7,243 nucleotides of DNA from JAMCRM01 sp041685075 (GTDB lineage Bacteria > Acidobacteriota > Terriglobia > Bryobacterales > Bryobacteraceae), in the NCBI GenBank assembly GCA_041685075.1, contig JAWLGN010000283.1:1-7243 (forward strand), given 5' to 3'. The first letter of the stretch is position 1, and each line of letters opens with the position of its first letter. Below are positions 1 through 5,009 of this stretch, one piece after another. The notes under the pieces were generated by a model. The model made no database searches and was not told the DNA's origin. It saw only the letters and a program-made list of their open reading frames with translations. A program made the position numbers and the translations under genes.

Positions 1-908
1 CCGAGGAACACCGGCGCCAACTGGAGCGGCACCTGAGCGAGAGCGACTTCCCGCATCTGGCCAGGTCGCTCGGGGTGAAGGCCATCCACTGCAGCGAATT
101 GGACACGCAGCAGGGGACCCGGATCAAACAGCCCGACGAATTCGTCGGCACCTGGAGCGTGGAGGGCATGTGGGAGGAATCCATCGCACCCTCCGAATTC
201 GGATGGGGCACGCACGAGAAGCAACTCCCGGAGCACGGGCGCCGGCTGCACCGGAGTCCGGAGAGCCAGCTTATTCTGCCTCGAATGGGGATGAACACCT
301 GGGTACGTTCCTGGGTGCCTCGCCAGGAGATCGTCGGGATGCTCGTCACGCACGGCGAAACCTTTACCATTGCGCACGCCCTCACCGTGCGGGAGAACGG
401 CCGGGTGGCCTACCGGCCCACGGTTCTATACGCCTATCTGCCCTGCCGCGACACGATGGTCTCCATGCATGAACTGCGGTGCCGGCGCTATGAACTGCAT
501 CCGAAGACCCGTATTCTCAACGATGAGACCTGCACCGGCAGCGACATCATGGGGGCGCTCATTATGGGCCACCGTTACCGGTCCTGGTGGACGGGCACTA
601 TGCTGGCCGCCCCGCAAGCACGCGAGATGCTAGGGCACGTGAATGCCACCGCCGTACAGGTCGCCAGCGGCCTCATCGCCGGGGTGCTCTGGGCGATTCA
701 AAACCCGCAGCGGGGCCTCTGCCTGCCCGAAGACCTGCCCCATGACGAAGTCTTAACGTTCGCACGGCCTTACCTTGGCGAGTTCCTGTCGGAACCGGTC
801 GATTGGACGCCTTTGATGCGATACCGCGAGTATATCGCCGGGGACCCCAGGCCCGGACCGGACCTCGAAGATCCCTGGCAGTTCCGCAATTTCGCCTTCC
901 GGCCCTGA
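1..908 (+). CDS. hss: Homospermidine synthase, C-terminal part (5' end outside window)
   Basis: Cytoplasmic NAD-dependent enzyme that makes sym-homospermidine from putrescine, or from putrescine and spermidine, by aminobutyl transfer. The frame is open from base 3 to the TGA at 906-908, giving 301 visible residues. Bacterial family members are about 470-480 aa, so roughly 170-180 N-terminal residues, including the Rossmann NAD-binding start, lie to the left. The GTG at 75 is an internal valine, because coding sequence continues upstream of it. Family-typical stretches, in order by visible residue: HCSELDTQ (about 29-36), TWSVEGMWEE (50-59), PSEFGWGTHE (63-72), MGMNTWVRSWVP (95-106), an NDETCTGSDIMGALIMGH block (about 175-195), then WWTGTML, a helical NATAVQVASGLIAGVLWAIQNP segment, and the C-terminal EDPWQFRNF. 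No frameshift is seen. The DUF4139 gene follows after 41 bp on the same strand. Recognition is from family memory; the saccharopine dehydrogenase-like superfamily is the only realistic alternative. Confidence 0.9.
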   Translation, partial: EEHRRQLERHLSESDFPHLARSLGVKAIHCSELDTQQGTRIKQPDEFVGTWSVEGMWEESIAPSEFGWGTHEKQLPEHGRRLHRSPESQLILPRMGMNTWVRSWVPRQEIVGMLVTHGETFTIAHALTVRENGRVAYRPTVLYAYLPCRDTMVSMHELRCRRYELHPKTRILNDETCTGSDIMGALIMGHRYRSWWTGTMLAAPQAREMLGHVNATAVQVASGLIAGVLWAIQNPQRGLCLPEDLPHDEVLTFARPYLGEFLSEPVDWTPLMRYREYIAGDPRPGPDLEDPWQFRNFAFRP

Positions 909-949
909 GCGGCGGGAACTCAGGCTGCGCTTTCGCCGTCCAACCCCGC

Positions 950-2428
950 ATGTGCTACGCAACTCTGCTGTTATTTGCCGCCGTATCCGCGCTGGCTCAG
1001 CCGGCACTGACGGTCTACAACCAGCAGTTCGCCATCGTTCGCGAAAAGATCACGCTCAATCTCCAGGCGGGTGAGAACCGCGTTGAATTCGCCGGGGTGA
1101 CCGCGCACCTGGAGCCGGAATCCGTCATCCTGCGGGACCCCTCCGGCAAGCGCAACCTGGCCATCCTGGAGCAGAACTACCGCGCGGACCCCATCGCGCT
1201 CGAAGCCCTGCTCGCTGCCTACGAGGGCCAGACCATCGAGTTCCAGGTGCGCACGGGCGACCGCGTCGAAACCGTTACCGGCAAGGTGATCCGGGCGGGA
1301 TACACGCCGCGCCCGCCATACGGCCCGTATGCGATGCCGCCGGCCTCCCGCGGCCTGGCGCCCTCCCCGCCCATCATCGAGGTCGACGGCAAGCTGCGCT
1401 TCGATCTCCCCGGCACACCGCTCTTCCCCGCCCTGAGCGCCGGCGCGCAGCTCAAGCCCGCCCTCACCTGGATCATCCAGGCAGGGCAGGCAGGCCCGTT
1501 GGAGGCCGAACTCTCCTACGCCTCCGGCGGCTTCAACTGGGAGGCCGATTACAACATCGTGCAGAGCGCCGCCAACGCCCTCGACCTCGCCGGCTGGGTC
1601 ACCATCGAGAACCGCAGCGGCAAGTCCTTCGAAAAGGCCGCTGTCAAGCTCATGGCCGGCGACGTGAACAAGATCCGGCCGCAGGTGGGCCCCGCCGCCT
1701 TAGGCATCGGCGTCGTCGGCGGGATGGTCGGCGGCGCGCCCGGCGGCCCGCCGGTCACAGAAAAGACCTTCGACGAGTACCACCTCTACACGCTCCGGCG
1801 CCCCGTCACCCTGCTCGACAAGGAGTCCAAGCAGGTGGAGTTTTTGCGCACGCAGGGGATCAGAGCCGAGATGCTCTACGTCTACGACGGCGCGCAGATC
1901 GACTGGAACCGCTACCGCCATGCGCCCGCCGAGCAACTGCGCCAGGACCCCGGCTTCGGATCGCAGTCGCAAAACAAGGTCTGGGTAATGCGCGAGTTCG
2001 TCAACAGCAAGGACAACCGCCTGGGCATGCCGCTGCCCAGGGGCCGCGTGCGCTTCTACCGCCGCGACACCGATGGCCGCCTGGAGTTCACCGGCGAGGA
2101 CACCATCGACCACACCCCGGAGGGCGAGCGCATGCGGGTCTTCACCGGCGCAGCCTTCGACATCGTGGGGGAACGAAAGCGCACTACCTTCCGCATCGAT
2201 CACAGCCGCCAGTCTTCCGAGGAGACCTTCGAAATCAAGGTCCGCAACCGTAAAAAGGAGCCGGCCGAGGTGCGGGTCGTGGAGCACATGTACCGCTGGA
2301 GCGGCTGGGAAATCCCGGTCAGTTCCACACCGTTCACCAAGACCGACGCCCAGACGGTGGAGTTCCGCGTGCCGCTCGCGCCGGGCGAGGAGAAGACCCT
2401 CACCTACGCGGTGCACTACCGCTGGTAG
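950..2428 (+). CDS. Secreted DUF4139 domain-containing protein
   Basis: A 492-aa protein of the DUF4139 family; its molecular function is unknown, and related MuiA-like proteins were named for mucoidy inhibition. The ATG at 950 is chosen because it opens a signal peptide (about residues 1-16, hydrophobic core LLLFAAVSALA, cleavage likely ALA|QP). The open frame runs further upstream into the synthase gene, but that part does not look coding and offers no better start. The n-region lacks a basic residue and no Shine-Dalgarno site precedes the ATG, so the start is moderately certain. The N-terminal beta domain begins LTVYNQQFAIVRE and runs to about residue 150; it includes a Tyr/Pro-rich insertion near 118-141. 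The DUF4139 core spans about 186-492, with ASGGFNWEADYN, LAGWVTIENRSG, LMAGDVNK, FDEYHLYTL, LGMPLPRGRVRFYRRD, ERKRTTFR and a final TLTYAVHYRW. A glycine-rich loop (about 247-267) interrupts the core. It is likely periplasmic or surface-exposed, and may be co-transcribed with the upstream gene. It ends flush against the convergent reductase gene. Confidence 0.88.
   Translation: MCYATLLLFAAVSALAQPALTVYNQQFAIVREKITLNLQAGENRVEFAGVTAHLEPESVILRDPSGKRNLAILEQNYRADPIALEALLAAYEGQTIEFQVRTGDRVETVTGKVIRAGYTPRPPYGPYAMPPASRGLAPSPPIIEVDGKLRFDLPGTPLFPALSAGAQLKPALTWIIQAGQAGPLEAELSYASGGFNWEADYNIVQSAANALDLAGWVTIENRSGKSFEKAAVKLMAGDVNKIRPQVGPAALGIGVVGGMVGGAPGGPPVTEKTFDEYHLYTLRRPVTLLDKESKQVEFLRTQGIRAEMLYVYDGAQIDWNRYRHAPAEQLRQDPGFGSQSQNKVWVMREFVNSKDNRLGMPLPRGRVRFYRRDTDGRLEFTGEDTIDHTPEGERMRVFTGAAFDIVGERKRTTFRIDHSRQSSEETFEIKVRNRKKEPAEVRVVEHMYRWSGWEIPVSSTPFTKTDAQTVEFRVPLAPGEEKTLTYAVHYRW
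2408..2422. terminator. Small hairpin at a convergent gene junction (possible weak terminator)
   Basis: GCGGT (2408-2412) and ACCGC (2418-2422) form a perfect 5-bp stem with a 5-nt loop. A second, 4-bp inverted repeat (GGTA 2424-2427, TACC 2432-2435) spans the two abutting stop codons. There is no T-tract on either strand, so an intrinsic terminator is only a possibility. For the minus-strand reductase transcript the first hairpin lies just 3' of its stop; for the DUF4139 gene it is within the last codons. Confidence 0.25.
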
Positions 2429-3196
2429 CTATACCATCAGGAAGCCGCCGTTCACTTCGATGACCTGGCCCTGAATGAACGCGGCGTCCTCGGAGCAGAG
2501 GAAGGCGATCGCGCCGGCCACTTCCTCGGAAGTGCCCAGCCGCCCCATGGGAGTGGCCGCGCGCACGCCGTCCAGCATCTTCTCCGTGGAGAAGGTGCGG
2601 TGGTAGTTGGTGTCGATGGTGCCCGGCGAGACGGCGTTCACCCGGATGCCGTGCGGCGCCAATTCCTTCGCCAGCCCCTTGGTCATCACCGAGAGCGCGC
2701 CCTTGGCCGAGGCGTAGGCCATGGCGCCCAGCCCGCCCCCGTTGCGCGCCGCCACCGAGGAGATGTTCACCACGAAGCCGCGCTTGCGCTCCATCATCCC
2801 CGGGACGAGCGCCCGGGTAATCAGGAAAGCGCTATGGAAATTGAGCATGAAGACGCGGTGCCACAGCTCGTCGGTGAAGTCCAGCAGACGGGTGCGCTCA
2901 ATCAGGGAGCCCGCGTTGTTGACCAGGATATCGATGGGGCGGCCGATGGCCTTCACCAGGTCGATGAAGCGGTAAACCCCCTCGGAGGAGCTGAGGTCGG
3001 CCTGCACGAGTTCGCCCGTGCCGCCGGCGGCGCAGATCCGCTCCAGCACTTTTTGCGCCGCTTCCCGCGCGCTGCAGTAGTGCACGATGACGTGCGCGCC
3101 CCCTCTCGCAAACCGCTCGGCGGCGGCCGCGCCGATGCCGTTCGAAGCGCCGGTGACCAGCGCTGTCATGCCTTGAAACTGGTTTGATTGCAACAT
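2429..3196 (-). CDS. Short-chain dehydrogenase/reductase (classical SDR, FabG-like)
   Basis: A 255-aa classical SDR, the usual length, expected to be a cytoplasmic NAD(P)-dependent oxidoreductase acting on an alcohol/ketone pair. Visible motifs: cofactor-binding TGASNGIG (15-22), NNAG (93-96), Asn119, Ser147, and Tyr161/Lys165 in YASAK, giving a complete Asn-Ser-Tyr-Lys tetrad. The PGTIDT stretch and the C-terminal FIQGQVIEVNGGF segment are typical of FabG-like and sugar-alcohol SDRs. The open frame extends to 3352, but those residues overlap the divergent gene and precede the promoter. ATG 3196 is preferred because FQGMTALVTG places the first strand at the normal distance; ATG 3169 is an internal alternative. 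No strong ribosome-binding site is seen. The substrate cannot be read from the sequence: 3-oxoacyl-ACP reductase is possible, but no fatty acid genes are nearby, and the divergent DUF1080 gene hints at a sugar or keto-sugar substrate (inference). Confidence 0.93.
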   Translation of the reverse strand: MLQSNQFQGMTALVTGASNGIGAAAAERFARGGAHVIVHYCSAREAAQKVLERICAAGGTGELVQADLSSSEGVYRFIDLVKAIGRPIDILVNNAGSLIERTRLLDFTDELWHRVFMLNFHSAFLITRALVPGMMERKRGFVVNISSVAARNGGGLGAMAYASAKGALSVMTKGLAKELAPHGIRVNAVSPGTIDTNYHRTFSTEKMLDGVRAATPMGRLGTSEEVAGAIAFLCSEDAAFIQGQVIEVNGGFLMV

Positions 3197-3213
3197 TCCG
3201 GTTCCGCTATTAT
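3184..3213 (+). promoter_or_regulatory. Sigma70-type promoter for the DUF1080 gene
   Basis: TTGATT (3184-3189; four of six bases match TTGACA) and TATTAT (3208-3213; five of six match TATAAT) are separated by 18 bp. Transcription would start near 3220, leaving a leader of about 38 nt before ATG 3258. The -35 box lies inside the first codons of the divergent reductase. This is a consensus match by eye, not an experimental site. Confidence 0.5.
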
Positions 3214-3214
3214 A
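3209..3214 (-). promoter_or_regulatory. Perfect -10 box for the divergent SDR gene
   Basis: Read on the minus strand these bases are exactly TATAAT, in an otherwise GC-rich stretch. No recognisable -35 hexamer sits 16-18 bp upstream, so an activator or a sigma factor tolerant of a poor -35 would be needed. Initiation about 7 nt downstream would leave only about 6 nt before ATG 3196 (nearly leaderless), or about 33 nt if ATG 3169 is used. It overlaps the plus-strand -10 by five bases. Confidence 0.45.
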
Positions 3215-3246
3215 ACCGCCGTGCAGCCATCGCCCGGGTTTCAGCC

Positions 3247-3250
3247 GGAG
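3247..3250 (+). promoter_or_regulatory. Ribosome binding site deciding the DUF1080 start
   Basis: GGAG lies 7 nt before ATG 3258, an ideal distance. The alternative ATG at 3264 would be 13 nt away, so 3258 is favoured. Both starts keep the twin-arginine motif. Confidence 0.55.
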
Positions 3251-3257
3251 TAGAATC

Positions 3258-4400
3258 ATGTTCATGACCCGACGTGTTTTCCTCGGCACGGCCGCCGCAT
3301 CGGCCGCGGCTGCCGCCCCCGCGCAGCAGGCCGAAGCCGGTTTCACCCGCATCTTCGACGGCGAAACGCTGCGCGGCTGGAAGGTCGTGGACGGCCCCGA
3401 GTCGGCATTCTATGTCCACGAAGGCGCCATCGTGGTGCACGAAAGCGCCGGTTACCCGTGCTGGCTGCGTTCGGAGCGGCAGTACGAAAATTTCGATTTC
3501 CGCGGCGAGTTCTTCATCCGGGGATGGATGGATTCGGGCATCTACCTGCACGCGCCCGAGCACGGCCGCCCCATCTGGAACGGCATGCAGTTCCACATCT
3601 TCCAGAACAACCAGGAGAAGCCGCAGGTCAGCTCCATGGGCGCCATTCTGCCCCTGGTGCCGCCGCTCAAGATCAACGTGCGCAACAAGGGCGAGTGGAA
3701 CGACTTCCGCCTCCTGATGGACTGGCCCCGCTTTCAGGCCTGGACCAACGGCGAGCTGGTGCAGGACCTGGATCTCGGAAAACACCCCGAGCTGCGCTAC
3801 CGCTTCCGCCGCGGCTACCTGGGATTCATGTCGCTCGCGTACCCCATCCGCTTCCGCAACCTGCGCATCCGAGAACTGCCGGACAAGGAAAAGTGGGAGG
3901 TGCTCTACGGCGGTCCCGCGGACATGGAGAAGTGGGTGGCCTCCGAAGGCAAGGCCCGGTTCCAGGCGCTCGGCCCGGTGCTGCACGCGAACGGCAACGG
4001 CCACCTGGCCACGCGCGAGAAGTACCGCGATTTCGAGCTGCGGCTTTTCGTGCGCCACGTCCTGCATCACAACGGCGGCATCCTGTTCCGCACCTCCGGA
4101 CAAGGCCTCCGGAGCGAGCGCCATTACGAGATCCAGTTGCACGACGTCGAGGGCTCGCACTACCCCACCGGCTCGCTCTATCACTACCAGCGCTGTTCGC
4201 CCTACCCGCGCATTCAGGCGCTCGAGTGGTGGCCCATGCACGTGATCGTGAAGGGCCCCTCCTGCCTGGTGCGGATCAACGGCGAAACCGTGCTGGAGTA
4301 CGAGAAGCTGGAGAACCTGGAGGAAGGGCCCATCGAGTTGCAGGCCCACGCCCCCGGCCGCTGGACCGAGTACAAGGACATCCGGGTGAAGCGGCTGTAA
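3258..4400 (+). CDS. Tat-exported protein with two tandem DUF1080 (3-keto-disaccharide hydrolase family) domains
   Basis: A 380-aa protein. Residues 1-27 form a twin-arginine signal: TRRVFLG, then an Ala-rich core and a likely cleavage near AEA|G. Domain 1 (about 28-206) starts FTRIFDGETLRGWKV and has YENFDFRGEF, MDSGIYLH, NGMQFHIF, EWNDFRLLM, WTNGELV and IRFRNLRIREL. Domain 2 (about 212-380) repeats the same order: WEVLYGG, YRDFELRLFVR, HNGGILFR, HYEIQLHD, TGSLYHY, EWWPMHVIV, RINGETV, GPIELQAH and YKDIRVKRL. Both match the DUF1080 (PF06439) beta-sandwich pattern, a family that includes enzymes cleaving 3-keto-glycosides. Tat export implies a folded, perhaps cofactor- or metal-bearing, periplasmic protein. 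Single-domain members are common, so the in-tandem form is notable. It is divergent from an SDR with a shared promoter region, and ends 4 bp from the convergent barrel gene. Substrate, and whether both domains are active, cannot be read from the sequence. Confidence 0.9.
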   Translation: MFMTRRVFLGTAAASAAAAAPAQQAEAGFTRIFDGETLRGWKVVDGPESAFYVHEGAIVVHESAGYPCWLRSERQYENFDFRGEFFIRGWMDSGIYLHAPEHGRPIWNGMQFHIFQNNQEKPQVSSMGAILPLVPPLKINVRNKGEWNDFRLLMDWPRFQAWTNGELVQDLDLGKHPELRYRFRRGYLGFMSLAYPIRFRNLRIRELPDKEKWEVLYGGPADMEKWVASEGKARFQALGPVLHANGNGHLATREKYRDFELRLFVRHVLHHNGGILFRTSGQGLRSERHYEIQLHDVEGSHYPTGSLYHYQRCSPYPRIQALEWWPMHVIVKGPSCLVRINGETVLEYEKLENLEEGPIELQAHAPGRWTEYKDIRVKRL

Positions 4401-4420
4401 CGAATCAGAACCGCCAGCCG
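4392..4420. terminator. Inverted repeat spanning convergent stop codons (possible weak bidirectional terminator)
   Basis: CGGCTG (4392-4397) and CAGCCG (4415-4420) are perfect 6-bp arms around a 17-nt loop that contains both stop codons (TAA 4398-4400 on plus; TGA at 4405-4407 on minus). The loop is long and no T-tract follows on either strand, so the call is weak. No other terminator-like structure is visible at this junction. Confidence 0.25.
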
Positions 4421-4866
4421 ATAGCCACGCCCGGCAGCAGCGTGAGGGTGGGGCCGGCGTGTCCGTACAACCGGACCTGCGGCCGGATGTACATCGATCT
4501 CCCCAGCGCCACTGTGACGCCGCCGCCCAGGAGCACCGCCCGACTGGCACCCGGCGGATACCTCTGGGGGCTCCTGTGCACCACGCCCCCGCCTGCCTGG
4601 AAGAACGGCCGCGCGCGGCCCGCCCGCGCCTGCCAGACCCAGCTCAGGGTCGCGAAGTGACGCCGTTCACCGCCGGGGTAAACGCCGTTGAACAGGTAAT
4701 CCGCCCGCAACCGCCACCAGTCGAACGACGCACCCACTGCCGGTCCCGACGCCCTCGCCTGGTCGTCGCCGCCCGATATGCCGCCGCCCGCCGTGACCGA
4801 CAGGTCCGCCCCCGCGGCACAACCCGCCGCCAGCACGCAACTCAGGACCAGCACTGCGCTTCGCAT
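4405..4866 (-). CDS. Small outer-membrane beta-barrel protein, hypothetical
   Basis: A 153-aa protein with a signal peptide (MRSAVLVLSCVLAAGCAAGA, likely cut before Asp21), so it is exported. The mature part has alternating polar/apolar strands and glycine turns: LSVTAGGGIS, AVGASFDWWRLRADYLF, HFATLSWVWQA, PFFQAGGGVV, AVLLGGGVTVAL, MYIRPQVRLYG, LTLLPGVAIGWRF. It ends in Phe, the usual C-terminal signal recognised by the BAM machinery. This fits a small barrel of six to eight strands; I do not recognise a specific family. Cys16 follows Ala-Ala-Gly, so lipoprotein processing is conceivable but the -3 residue is poor. It lies downstream of the regulator on the same strand with 143 bp between, so it could be a read-through member of that operon or have its own regulated promoter (see repeats at 4892-4922). 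Only a weak GGGG precedes ATG 4866. Confidence 0.75.
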   Translation of the reverse strand: MRSAVLVLSCVLAAGCAAGADLSVTAGGGISGGDDQARASGPAVGASFDWWRLRADYLFNGVYPGGERRHFATLSWVWQARAGRARPFFQAGGGVVHRSPQRYPPGASRAVLLGGGVTVALGRSMYIRPQVRLYGHAGPTLTLLPGVAIGWRF

Positions 4867-4891
4867 GCCCCGAGCCTACGCGCCCGGCTGG

Positions 4892-4913
4892 CGCAAGTTG
4901 CACGCCCGCTGCA
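4892..4913 (-). promoter_or_regulatory. Tandem 11-bp direct repeat, candidate OmpR/PhoB-type operator
   Basis: On the minus strand TGCAGCGGGCG (4913-4903) is followed immediately by TGCAACTTGCG (4902-4892); 8 of 11 positions are identical. Two half-sites with an 11-bp period are what OmpR/PhoB-family winged-helix regulators bind (family knowledge), and such a regulator is encoded just upstream. The repeat sits 26-47 bp before the barrel gene's ATG. The same bases also contain an inverted repeat, TTGCA (4898-4902) and TGCAA (4910-4914). No clear -35/-10 pair is visible nearby. A chance match in GC-rich DNA cannot be excluded. Confidence 0.3.
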
Positions 4914-4922
4914 AACTGTTTG
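4912..4922. repeat. 11-bp palindrome CAAAC-T-GTTTG
   Basis: Perfect 5-bp arms around one central base, AT-rich compared with its surroundings, next to the tandem 11-bp repeat upstream of the barrel gene. It could be part of an operator or have no role. The arms are too short for a terminator. Confidence 0.3.
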
Positions 4923-4937
4923 TCCGGAAATGGTCAG

Positions 4938-5009
4938 CTATGCGGCGGGAGGGAAGTTGAGGCGCTTTTCAATCTCGGTGACGCGCGATTCGACCTTGCA
5001 GCGCCGCAA
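4938..5009 (-). CDS. Possible 23-codon ORF directly after the response regulator stop (TTG start or in-frame extension)
   Basis: Immediately after the regulator's TAG (5012-5010), in the same frame, codons run from TTG (5009-5007) to a TAG at 4940-4938 and read LRRCKVESRVTEIEKRLNFPPAA. The peptide looks protein-like: Val6, Val10, Ile13 and Leu17 follow a 4-3-4 heptad pattern with charged residues between, as in a short amphipathic or coiled-coil helix, and a Pro-Pro-Ala-Ala tail follows. A weak GAGAG about 10 nt upstream of the TTG could serve as a ribosome-binding site by termination-reinitiation. Alternatives are a stop-codon read-through extension of the regulator, the remnant of a longer ancestral C terminus or lost gene, or chance. 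I do not recognise the peptide. Confidence 0.25.
   Translation of the reverse strand: MRRCKVESRVTEIEKRLNFPPAA

Noticed and set aside
75..77. GTG as the start of the homospermidine synthase
   Set aside because: The frame is open to the left edge, and the N-terminal NAD-binding domain of the family would be missing from a protein starting here.
803..949. Upstream extension of the DUF4139 frame back to a TTG at 803
   Set aside because: It overlaps the end of the homospermidine synthase, and its residues (Arg/Pro-rich) precede the signal peptide, which must be N-terminal.
1700..2416. 238-codon minus-strand open frame opposite the DUF4139 gene
   Set aside because: Composition is that of a reverse-complement shadow of GC-rich coding sequence, and the plus-strand family match is clear.
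3197..3352. Upstream extension of the SDR frame by 52 codons
   Set aside because: It overlaps the divergent gene's signal peptide and the promoter region, and classical SDRs start just before the first strand containing TALVTG.
3210..4550. Long minus-strand open frame (446 codons) opposite the DUF1080 gene
   Set aside because: It is antisense to a well-recognised gene, is rich in His, Val, Ala, Gly and Arg as expected from the complement of GC-rich codons, and has no domain I recognise.
3458..4660. 400-codon plus-strand open frame overlapping the DUF1080 gene
   Set aside because: Arg/Pro/Ala/His-rich shadow of the real frame; it runs through both the DUF1080 stop and the opposite barrel gene.
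4898..4914. Rho-independent terminator for the two-component operon (TTGCA/TGCAA hairpin)
   Set aside because: A 5-bp stem with a 7-nt loop and no following T-tract is too weak.
4867..4937. Sigma70 promoter directly upstream of the barrel gene
   Set aside because: TTGCAG- and TTGCGC-like hexamers exist, but no acceptable -10 box lies at the right distance; only the repeats are reported.
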